Assembly (NCBI GenBank): GCA_963995505.1 | Contig: OZ023190.1 | Coordinates: 8,337,344 to 8,401,343, forward strand | DNA length: 64,000 nucleotides | Origin: Hypericum androsaemum | Taxonomy: Eukaryota > Streptophyta > Magnoliopsida > Malpighiales > Hypericaceae | Direction: 5' to 3' | Part shown: in pieces, positions 1 through 10,740 of the stretch | Layout: each line of letters starts with the position of its first letter | Position numbering within the stretch: position 1 is the first letter of the stretch | The notes under the pieces: generated by a model | Databases searched by the model: none | Told to the model about the DNA's origin: nothing | What the model saw: the letters and a program-made list of their open reading frames with translations, nothing else | Program-made: the position numbers and the translations under genes

Positions 1-1466
1 CATACCTTATCTTTCCTTTTCTGTCCTTTTCTTTACCCTTTTCTTGCCTTAGCTTACTTTTTCTTACCTTATCTGGCCTTTTCTTGCCTTATCTTGCCTT
101 TTCTTAACATATCTCGCCTTTTCATGCCTGTTCTTTCCTTCTCTTACCTTTTCCTTGCCTTTTCTTATCTTTTCTTGCCTTTTCTTTATTTTTCTTGCCA
201 TTTCTTTCCTTTTCTTGCCTTATTTTTCCTTTTCTTGCCTTTCCTTTTCTTTCCTTTTCTTGCCTTATCTTGTCTTTTCTTGCATTTTCTTGCCTTATTT
301 TGTCTTTTCTTACCATATCTTGCATTTTCTGTCCTTTTCTTGCCTTTTCCTACCTTTTCCAAGCCTTTTCTTGCCTTTTCTTGGCATATCTTGCCTTTTC
401 TTGCCTTTTCCTAGCCTTTTCCTTGCCTTTTCTTGCATTATCTTGCCTTTTTTTCCTTTTCTTTCCTTTTCTTGCCTTTTCCTTTCTTTTCTTTGCTTAT
501 CTTGCCTTATCTTTTGTTTTCTTGCCTTATCTTGACTTTTCTTACCTTATCTTGCATTCTCTTGCCATATATTGCCTTTTCTTGCCTTTTCTTTCCATTT
601 CTTGCCTTTTCCTTACCTTATCTTGCCTTTTCTTGCCCATCCGAGTCTTATCTTGCCTTTTCTTGTCTTTTCTTAACTTATCTTTCCTTATCTTGCTTCT
701 TCTTTCCTTTTCTTGCCTAATCTTGTCTTTTCTTGCGTTATCTTGCCTTATTTTGACTTTTCTTACTTTTTCTTTCCTTATCTTTCCTTTTCTTGCCATA
801 TCTTGCTTTTTCTTGCCCTTTCCTTGCCTTTTCTTACCTTTTCTTATATTTTCTTGCCTTTTCTTGCCTTTTATATCATTCTCTTGCCATTTCCTTACCT
901 TTTCTTGTCTCATCTTGTGTTATCTTGCCTTTTCTTAACTTTTCTTTCCTTTTCTTGCCTCCTCTTCCCTTATCTTGCCTTTTCTTTCCTTTACTTGCCT
1001 TTTCCTTGCCTTATCTTTCCTTTTCTTTCCTTTTCTTACCTTATCTTGCCTTTTCTTTCTTTTTCTTTCCTTTTATTTCCTTTTCTTACCTTATCTTGCC
1101 TTTTCTCGCCTTATCCTTACCCTTTTCTTGCCTTTTCTTGCCTCATCTTGCCTTTTCTTGCCTTACCTTTCCTTATCTTGCTTTTTCTTCCTTTATCTTG
1201 CCTTTTCTTGCCTTATCTTGCTTTTTTTGAATTTTCTTGCCTTTTCTTGCCATTTCTTACCTTTTCTTTCCTTATCTTACCTTTTCTTGCCATATCTTGC
1301 CTTTTCTTGCCTTTTCTTTCCTTTTCTTGACTTTTCTTGCCTTATCTTGCCTTTTCTAGACTTGTCTTGCCTTTTCTTGACATATCTCACCTTTTCTTGC
1401 ACTTTTCTTTCCTTTTGTTCCCCTTTCCTTGTCTTTTCTTACCTTTTCTTTCTTTTTCTTACCTTA

Positions 1467-1530
1467 TCTTCCCTTTTCTTTCTTTTTCTTCCCTTTTCTT
1501 CCCTTTTCTTTCCTTTTCTTTTCTTTTCTT
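1467..1530 (+). other. 64-nt uninterrupted pyrimidine tract
   Basis: No purine occurs on the + strand for 64 bases. Units here are mainly CCCTTTTCTT and TCTTTTTCTT in place of the G-containing consensus. The complementary strand is all purine, which is a condition for intramolecular triplex formation. Confidence 0.9.
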
Positions 1531-2420
1531 GCCTTATCTTCCCTTTTCTTTCTTTTTCTTGCCTTACATTGCCTTTTCTTGCTTTATCTTGCCTTATCTT
1601 GCCTTATCTTGACTTCTCATGCCTTTTCTTTCCTTATCTTGCCTTTTCTTGACATATCTTGAATTTTCTATCCTTTTTTTGCCTTTTCCTGCCATTTCCT
1701 AGCCTTTTCTTGCCTTTTCTTTCCTTTTTTTGCATTTTCTTTCCTTTTCTTGCATTTTCTTTCCTTTTTTTCCTTTTTTTGCCTTTTCTTTCATTTTCTT
1801 TCCTGTCTTTTCTTTTCTTGCCTTATCTTGCCTTCTCTTGCATTTTCTTGCCTTCTCTTGCCTTATCATGATTTTTCTTGCCTTATCTTTCCTTATCATG
1901 CATTTTCTTGCCATATCTTGCCTTTTCTTGACTTGTCTTATCGTATCTTTTCTTTTCTTGCCTTATCTTTCCTAATCTTGCCTTATCTTGCCTTTTCCTT
2001 ACCTATTCTGGCTAATCTTGACTTCACTTGCCTTATCTTTCCTTATCTTGCCTTATCTTACCTTTTCTTGCCTTTTATTGCCTTTTCCATGCCTTATCTT
2101 GCCTTTTCTTACCTTTTCCTTGCCTTTTCTTTCTTTTTCTTTCCTTTTCTTGTCATATATTGCCTTTTCTTTCCTTCTCTGGCTTTTTCATGCTTTATCT
2201 TACCTTTTCTTGCCTTATCTTGCCTTTTCATAATTTTTCTTGCCTTTTCTTGCAAATTTTGCCTTTTCTTTCCTGTTCTTGCCTTATTTTGCCTTTTCTT
2301 GCCTTATCTTACCTTTTCTTGACATATCTCACCTTTTTTTGCACTTTTCTTTCCTTTTCTTGCGTTTTCATTGACTTTTCTTGCCTTTTCTTTCTTTTTC
2401 TTGCCTTATCTTGCCTTTTC

Positions 2421-3320
2421 TTCGTTTATCTTGTCTTATCTTGCCTTATCTTGACTTCTCTTGCCTTTTCTTTCTTTATCTTGCCTTTTCTTGCCATATC
2501 TTGTATTTTCTATCCTTTTTTGCCTTTTCCTAGCCTTTTCTTGTCTTATCTTTCCTTTTCTTGTCAAATCTATCTTTTTCTTGCCTTTTCCTTTCCTTTT
2601 CTTGCCTTATCTTGCCTTTATTGCCTTTCCTTACCTTATCTTGCCTTTTCTTTCCTTTTCTTGCCTTTTCTTTCCTTTTCTTTCCTTTTCTTTCCTTTCT
2701 TTTCATTTCTTGACTTTTCTTGCCTTATCTTTCCTTATCTTGCATTTTCTTGCCATATCTTGCCTTTTCTTTCCTTTTCTTGCCTTTTCCTTGCCTTTTC
2801 TTGCCTTTTCTTTCCTTTTCTTTCCTTTTCTTGCCTTATCTTGCCTTATCTTTCCTTATCTTGCCTTTTCTTCGTTTATCTTGTCTTATCTTGCCTTATC
2901 TTGACTTCTCTTGCCTTTTCTTTCCTTATCTTGCCTTTTCTTGCCATATCTTGTATTTTCTATCCTTTTTTTGCCTTTTCCTGGCCTTTTCTTGTCTTAT
3001 CTTTCCTTTTCTTGTCAAATCTATCTTTTTCTTGCCTTTTCCTTTCCTTTTCTTGCCTTTATTGCCTTTCCTTGCCTTATCTTGCCTTTTCTTTCCTTTT
3101 CTTGCCTTTTCTTGCCTTTTCTTTCCTTTTCTTTCCTTTTCTTTCCTTTCTTTTCATTTCTTGACTTTTCTTGCCTTATCTTTCCTTATCTTGCATTTTC
3201 TTGCCATATCTTGCCTTTTCTTTCCTTTTCTTGCCTTTTCCTTACCTTTTCTTGCCTTTTCTTGCCTTATCTTGTCGTATCTTGCCTTTTCTTGCCTTAT
3301 CTTTCCTATTCTTGCCTTAT
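2421..3320 (+). repeat. 450-bp tandem duplication inside copy 1
   Basis: The landmark TTCGTTTATC occurs at 2,421 and 2,871, exactly 450 bp apart, with closely matching sequence between. The corresponding place in copy 2 has one unit. 450 bp is 45 base units, so the array register is preserved. Confidence 0.8.
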
Positions 3321-3894
3321 CTTTCCTTATCTTACCTTTTCTTTCCTTTTCTTGTCTTTTCTTACCTTATCTTTCCTTATCTTGCCTCTTCTTGACTTTT
3401 CTTGCCTTATCTTGCCTTTTCTTGCCTTATCTTGCCTTTTCTAGCCTTATTTTGAATTTTCTTGTCTTTTCTTTCCTTATCTTGCCTTTTCTCGCCTTTT
3501 CCTTGCCTTTCTTGCCTTTTTTTGTATTTTTTCCCTTTCTTGCCTTATCATGCCTTTTCATGCCTTTTACTGCCTTTTCTATCCTTCTCTTACCTTTTCC
3601 TTTCCTTTTTTTATCTCATCTCACGTTATCTTGCCTTTTCTTAACTTTTCTTTCCTTATCATGTCTTTTCAAGCCTTTTCTTGCCTTTTATTACCTTTTC
3701 TATCCTTCTCTTACTTTTTCCTTACCCTTTTCTTGCCTTATCTTACCTTTTCTTGCCTCATCTTGCCTTTTCTTTCCTTCTTCTTACCTATTCTTCGCTT
3801 ATCTTGACTTATCTTGCCTTATCTTTCCTTTTCTTGCCTTATCTTACCTTATTTTGCAGTATTTTGCCTTTTCCATGCCTTATCTTGCCTTTTC

Positions 3895-4120
3895 TTGCCT
3901 TTTCCTTGCCTTTTCTTGCCTTTTCTTTCTTTTTCTTGCCTTTTCTAGCCTTATATTGCTTTTTCTTTTCTTCTCTTGCTTTTTCTTTTCTTTTCTTGCC
4001 TTTTCTTGCCTTTTCCTTGCCTTTTCTTGCCTTTTCTTTCTTTTTCTTGCCTTTTCTAGCCTTATATTGCTTTTTCTTTTCTTCTCTTGCTTTTTCTTGC
4101 TTTATCTTGCCTTTTCTTTC
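3895..4120 (+). repeat. 111-bp tandem duplication inside copy 1
   Basis: TTATATTGCTTTTTC followed by TTTTCTTCTCTTGC occurs at 3,951 and again at 4,062. Single copy at the equivalent place near 14,160. The 111-bp length shows that 11-bp units participate. Confidence 0.75.
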
Positions 4121-7100
4121 CTTATCTTTCCTTTTCATGATTTTTCATGCATTTTCTTGCCATTTCTTGCCTTTCCTTTCCTTATCTTGCCTTTTCTTGC
4201 ATTTTCTTGCTTTTTCTTAACTTTTCTTGCCTTATCTTGCCTTTTGTTAACATATCTCGCCTTTTCTTAGACTTTTCTTTCCTTTTCATGCCTTTTCATG
4301 GTCTTTTCTTGCATTTTCTTTCTTTTTCTTGCCTTATCTTGCCTTTTCTTCCCTTTTCTTTCCTTTTCTTCTGTTTTCATTCCTTTTCTTGCCTTATCTT
4401 GCCTTTTCTTTCTTTATTTTGTCTTTCTTGCCTTATCTTGACTTCTCTTGCCTTTTCATTCTTTATCTTGCCTTTTCTTGCCATATCTTGCATTTTCTAT
4501 CCTTTTTTTGCCTTTTCTTGCCTTATCTTTCCTTTTCATGTCATATCTATCATTTTCTTGCCTTTTCCTTACCTTTTCTTGCCTTATCTTTCCTTTTCTT
4601 TCCTTTTCTTGCCTTTTCTTTCCTTTCTTTCCATTTCTAGCGTTACCTTGCTTTTCTTTCCTTATCTTGCCTTTTCTTGCCTTTTCTTGCCTTTTCTTGA
4701 CTTTTCTTGCCTTATCTTTCCTTATCTTGAATTTTCTTGCCATATCTTGCCTTTTCTTTCCTTTTCTTGCCTTTTCCTTACCTTTTCTTGCCTTTTCTTG
4801 CCTTATCTTGTCGTATCTTGCCTTTTCTTGCCTTATCTGGCTTATTCTTGTCTTATCTTACCTTATCTTACCTTTTCTTGTCTTTTCTTACCTTATCTTT
4901 CCTTATCTTACCTCTTCTTGCCTTTTCTTGCCTTATCTTGCCTTTTCTTGCCTTATTTTGACTTTTCTTGCCATTTCTTTCCTTATCTTTCCATATCTTG
5001 CATTTTCTTTCCTTTTCTTGCCTTTACCTTGCCTCTTCTTGCCTTTTCTTGTATTTTTTTCCTTTTCTTGCCTTATCATGCCTTTTGATGCCTTTTATTT
5101 CCTTTTCTTACCTTATCTTGCCTTTTCTGTCCAATTCCTTACCATTTTCTTGCCTCATCTTACCTTTTATCCTCATCTAGCCTTTTCTTGCCTTTTCCTT
5201 ACATATTCTTGCTTATCTTCACTTATCTTGCCTTATCTTTCTTTTTCTTGCCTTATCATGCCTTTTCTTCCCTTTTCTTTCCTTTTCATCCATTTTCTTT
5301 CCTTCTATTTCCTTTTCTTGCCTTATCTTGCCTTTTCTTTCTTTTTCTTGCCTTACCTTGCCTTTTCTTGCTTTATCTTGTCTTATCTTGACTTTTCTTT
5401 TCTTATCTTGCCTTTTCTTCGCTTTTCTTTCCTTTTCTTCTATTTTCTTTCCTTTTCTTGCCTTTTCTTGCCTTTTCTTTCTTTTTCTTGCCTCGTCTAG
5501 CCTTTTCTTGCTTTATGTTGTCTTATCTTGCCTTATCTTGACTTCTCTTGCCCTTTCTTGCCATATCTTGCATTTTCTATCCTTTTTTGCCTTTTCCTAC
5601 CTTTTCCTAGTCTTTTCTTGTCTTATCTTTCCTTTGCTTGTCATATCTATCTTTTTCTTGCCTTTTCCTTTCCTTTTCTTGCCTTATCTTGCCTTTATTG
5701 CCTTTCCTTGCCTTTTCTTGCCTTTTCTTTCCTTTTCTTGCATTTTCTTGCCTTTTCTTTCCATTTCTTGACTTTTCTTGCCTTATCTTTCTTTATCTTG
5801 CATTTTCTTGCCATATCTTGCCTTTTCTTTCCTTTTCTTGCCTTTTCCTAACCTTTTCTTACCTTTTCTTGCCTTATCTTGTCGTATCTTACCTTTTCTT
5901 GCCTCATCTTACCTTATGTTACCTTTTCTTTTCTTTTCTTGTCTTGTCTTTTCTTACCTTATCTTTCCTTGTCTTGCCTCTTCTTGAATTTTCTTGTCTT
6001 ATCTTGCCTTTTCTTGCCTTATTTTGAATTTTCTTATCTTTTCTTTCTTTATCTTGCCTTATCGTGACTGCTCTTGCCTTTTCTTGCCATATCTTGCATT
6101 TTATATCCTTTTTTTGCCATTTCCTGCCTTTTCCTAACCTTTTCTTGTCTTATCTTTCCTTTTCTTGTCATATCTATCTTTTTCTTGCCTTTTCATTTCC
6201 TTTTTTTGTCTCATCTCGCATTATCTTGCCTTTTCTTAACTTTTCTTTCCTTATCATGCCTTTTCTTGCCTTTTATTACCTTTTCTATCCTTCTCTTACC
6301 TTTTCCTTACCCTTTTCTTGCCTTATCTTACCTTTTCTTACCTCATCTTGCCTTTTTTTGCCTTCTCCTTACATATTCTTTGCATTTCTTAACTTAACCT
6401 GTCTTATCTTTCTTTTTCCTGCCTTATCTTACCTTTTCTTGCCTTTTATTGCCTTTTCTTGCCATTTCTTACCTTATTTTGCAGTATCTTGACTTTTCTT
6501 GCCTTATCTTGCATTTTTCCATGCCTTATCTTTCCTTTTCCTTGCCTTTTCTTATCTTTTCTTTCTTTTTCTTGCCTTTTCTTGCCTTTTCTTGCCTTAT
6601 CTTGCCTTTTCCTTGCCTTATCTTGCCTTATCTTTCCTTTTCCATGCCTTATCTTGCCTTTTCTTGCCTTTTCCTTGCCTTTTCTTGTCTTTTCTTTCTT
6701 TTTCTTGCCTTTTCTTGCCTTTTCTTGCCTTATCTTGCCTTTTCTTGCCTTTTCTTGCCTTTTCTTTCTTTTTCTTTCCTTTTCTTGACTTTTCTTGCCA
6801 TTTCTTGCCTTTTCTTTCCTTATCTTGCCTTTTCTTGCCTTTCCTTGCCTTATTATGCCTTTTCTTAACTTTACTTGCCTTATCTTGCCTTTTCTTGACA
6901 TATCTCGCCTTTTCCTGCACTTTTCTTTCCTTTTCATTGCCTTTTCTTGCCTTTTCTTTCTTTTTCTTGCTTTATCTTGCCTTATCTTGCCTTTTCTTCC
7001 CTTTTCATTCCTTTTCTTCTGTTTTCTTTCCTTTTCTTTCCTTTTCTTGCCTTATCTTACCTTTTCTTTCTTTTTCTTGCCTTATCTTGCTTTACCTTGT

Positions 7101-9039
7101 CTTTCTTGCCTTATCTTGACCTCTCTTGCCCTTTCATTCTTTATCTTGCCTTTTCTTGCCATATCTTGCATTTTCTATCCTTTTTTTGCCTTTTCCTAGC
7201 CATTTCCTGCCTTATCTTTCCTTTTCTTGTCATATCTATCCTTTTCTTGCCTTTTCCTTGCCTTTTCTTGCCTTATCTTACCTTATCTTGCCTTTTCTTG
7301 CCTTTTCTTACCTTTTCTTGCCTTATCTTGACTTTTCTTGCCTTATCTTTCCTTAACTTGAATTTTCTTGCCATATCTTGCCTTTTCTTGCCTTTTCTTT
7401 CCTTTTCTTGCCTTTTCCTTTCCTTTTCTTTCCTTTTCTTGCCTTATCTTGTCGTATCTTGTTTTATCTTGCCTATTCCTGTCTTATCTTGCCTTATCTT
7501 ACCTTTTCTTATCTTTTCTTACCTTATCTTTCCTTATCTGCCTCTTCTTGCCTTTTCTTGCCTTATCTTGCCTTATTTTGACTTTTCTTGCCTTTTCTTT
7601 CCATATCTTGCCTTTTCTTTCCTTATCTTGCCTTTTTTTCCTTTTCTATCCTTTTTTTGCCTTTTCCTGCCTTTTCCTAGCCTTTTCATGCTTTATCTTT
7701 CCTTTTCTTGTCATATCTATCCTTTTCTTGCTTTTTCCTTGCCTTTTCCTTGCCTTATCTTGCTTTTCTTACCTTTTCTTGCCTTATCTTGCCTTTTCTT
7801 GCCTTTTCTTTCCTTTTCTTTCCTTTCTTTCCAATTTTTGCCTTATCTTTCTTTTCTTTCCTTTTCTTGCCTTATCTTGCCTTATCTTGTCTTTTCTTGC
7901 CTTATCGTGACTTTTCTTGCCTTATATTTCCTTATCTTGCATTTTCTTGCAATATCTTGCCTTTTCTTGCCTTTTCCTTACCTTTTCTTGCCTTATCTTG
8001 TCGTATCTTGCCCTTTCTTGCCTTATCTTGCCTTATCTTGACTTATCTTGCCTTACCTTACCTTTTTTTGTCTTTTCTTACCTTATCTTTCCATATCTTG
8101 CCTCTTCTTACCTTTTTTTCCTTATCTTGCCTTATCTTGCCTTTTCTTGCCTTATTTTGACTTTTCTTGCCTTTTCTTGCCATATCTTGCCTTTTCTTTC
8201 CTTTTCTTGCCTTTTCCTTGCCTTTTCTTCCCTTTTGTTGTATTTTTTTCATTTTCTTGCCTTATCATGCCTTTTCTTGCCTTTTCCATCCTTCTCTTAC
8301 CTTTTCCTTCCCTTTTTTTGACTCATCTTTCGTTATCTTGCCTTTTCTTAACTTTTCTTTCCTTATCTTGCCATTTCTTTCCTTTTCTTGCTTTATTTTA
8401 TCTTGCCTTTACTTTTTTTCTTGTGTTATCTTGCCTTTTATTTATTTTTTTTGTCAGTTTCGTTCCTTTTCTTTTCTTATCTTGCCTTTCCTTACCTTTT
8501 ATTGCCTTTTCTTACCTTATCTTGCCTTTTCTTGCCTTATCTTCCCTTTTCATGATTTTTATAGCCTTTTCTTGCCTTTTCTTTCCTTATCTTGCCTTAT
8601 TTTGCATTTTCTTAACATATCTCGCCTTTTATTACACTTTTCTTTCCTTTTCTAGCCTTTTCATTTTCTTTTCTTGCCTTTTCTTTCTTTTTCTTGCCTT
8701 ATCATGCCTTATCTTGCCTTTTCTTTCCTTTTCTTCCATTTTCTTTCCTTTTCTTTCCTTTTCTTGCCTTATCTTGCCTTATCTTTCTTTTTCTTGCCTG
8801 ATCTTGCCTTTTCTTGCTTTATTTTGTCTTATCTTGCCTTATCTTCTCTTATCTTGCCTTATATTGACTTCTCTTGGCTGTTCTTTTCTTGTCTATCCTT
8901 TTTTGCCTTTTCTTGCCTTTTCCTTGCCTTTTCTTGCCTTATCTTTCTTTATCTTTTCTTATCTAACCTTTTCTTGCCTTTTCTTGCCTTTTCTTGCTCA
9001 TTTTGCCTTTTCTTAATTTTTATTACCTTATCTTGCATT

Positions 9040-10390
9040 CTCTTGCCTTTTCTTTCCTTTTCTTGCCTTTTTTGCCTTTTCTTTCCTTTTCTTGCCTTTT
9101 CCTTCCTTTTCTTTCCATTTCTTGCCTTATATTGCCTTATCTTTTCTTTTCTTGCCTTATCTTGACTTTTCTTACCTTATCTTGCATTCTCTTGCCATAT
9201 ATTACCTTTTCTTTCCATTTCTTGCCTTTTCCTTACCTTTTCTTGCCTTATCTTGCCCATCCGACCTTATCTTGCCTTTTCTTATATTTTCTTAACTTAT
9301 CTTTCCTTATCTTGCTTCTTCTTTCCTTTTCTTGCCTAATCTTTTCTTTTCTTACGTTATCTTGCCTTATTTTGACTTTTCTTGCTTTTTCTTTCCTTAT
9401 CTTTCCTTTTCTTGCCATATCTTGCTTTTTCTTGCCCTTTCCTTGCCTTTTCTTGCCTTTTCTTATATTTTCTTGCCTTTTCTTGCCTTTTATATCATTC
9501 TCTTCCCATTTCCTTACCTTTTCTTGTCTCATCTTGTGTTATCTTGCCTTTACTTAACTTTTCTTTCCTATTCTCGCCTCCTCTTGCCTTATCTTGCCTT
9601 TTCTTTTCTTTACTTGCCTTTTCCTTGCCTTATCTTTCCTTTTCTTTCCTCTTCTTACCTAATCTTGCCTTTTCTTTCTTTTTTTTTCCTTTTATTTCCT
9701 TTTCTTGCCTTATCTTGCCTTTTTTGGCCTTATCCTTACCCTTTTCTTGCCTTTTCTTGCCTCATCTTGCCTTTTCTTGCCTTACCTTTCCTTATCTTGC
9801 TTTTTCTTCCTTTATATTGCCTTTTCTTGCCTTTTCTTGCCTTATCTTGCTTTTCATGAATTTTCTTGCCTTTTCTTGCCATTTCTTGCCTTTTCTTTCC
9901 TTAGCTTGCCTTTTCTTGCCATATCTTGCCTTTTCTTGCCTTTTCTTTCCTTTTCTTTCCTTTTCTTGCCTTATCTTGCCTTTTCTAGACTTGTCTTGCC
10001 TTTTCTTGACATATCTCGCCTTTTCTTGCACTTATCTTTCCTTTTCTTCCCTTTTCCTTGCCTTTTCTTGCCTTTTCTTTCTTTTTCTTGCCTTATCTTG
10101 CTTTTTCTTCCCTTTTCTTCCCTTTTCTTGCCTTTTCTTTCCTTTTCTTGCCTTATCTTCCCTTTTCTTCCCTTTTCTTTCTTTTTCTTACCTTATATTG
10201 CCTTTTCATGAATTTTCTTGCCGTATCTTGACTTCTCATGCCTTTTCTTTGCTTATCTTGCCTTTTCTTGCCATATCTTGAAGTTTCTATCCTTTTTTTG
10301 CCTTTTCCTGCCATTTCCTAGCCTTTTCTTGCCTTTTCTTTCCTTTTTTTGGGTTTTCTTTCCTTTTCTTGCATTTTCTTTCCTTTTCAT
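9040..10390 (+). repeat. Extra copy of a ~1.35-kb satellite sub-block
   Basis: This matches ~430-1,765 and ~11,150-12,430. Landmarks GCCCATCCGA at 635, 9,255 and 11,354, and TAGACTTGTCTTG at 1,357, 9,986 and 12,047, keep the same spacing to within about 30 bp. It follows abruptly after sequence matching copy 2 at ~17,160, so the junction near 9,040 is a recombination or replication-slippage breakpoint inside the satellite. Confidence 0.8.
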
Positions 10391-10740
10391 GCCATATCTT
10401 GCCTTTCCTTGCCCTTTCCTTACCAATTCCTTGCCTTTTCTTGTATTTTCTTGCATTTTCTTGCCTTATCGTGCCTTTTCATGCCTTCTCTTTCCTTTTC
10501 CTTACATTTTCTTGTCTTATCCTGCATTATCTTATGTTATCTTGCCTTTTCATAACTTTTCTTTCCTTATCTTGCCTCCTCTTGCCTTATCTTGCCTTTT
10601 CCTAGTTTTTTCTTGAATTATCTTGCCTTTTCTTTCCTTTTCTTACCTTATCTTACCTTTTCTATCTTTTTCTTTTCTTTTCTTTCCTTTTCTTGCCTTA
10701 ACTTGCCTTTCCTTGCCTTTTATTGCCTTTTCATACCTTA

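Larger units (their letters stand above)
1..9030 (+). repeat. Left ~10-kb segmental repeat, copy 1
   Basis: Rare variant units act as landmarks shared with copy 2 in the same order: CATGCCTGTTC (123 and 10,864), GCCCATCCGAG (635 and 11,354), TAGACTTGTCTTG (1,357 and 12,047), TTAGACTTTTC (4,267 and 14,364), GACTGCTCTTG (6,066 and 15,369), CAGTTTCGTTCC (8,455 and 16,610). The offset falls from 10.74 kb to 8.16 kb, so copy 1 carries about 2.6 kb of extra local duplications relative to copy 2. The boundaries are approximate and the left end is cut by the window. Confidence 0.85.

Noticed and set aside
3839..4138. Lysine/arginine/glutamate-rich open frames on the - strand (also 6,446-6,937 and others)
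   Set aside because: They are the reverse complement of the same satellite, giving a KR/QEKARKGK-like cycle. They are not basic nuclear proteins.
2720..4270. A 516-codon open frame and dozens of similar long frames starting MPFL or MPYL across the satellite
   Set aside because: They are read-through of a stop-free 10-bp repeat, occur in all three frames at once, start and stop wherever a variant unit gives ATG or TAA/TAG, and have no codon or domain signature.
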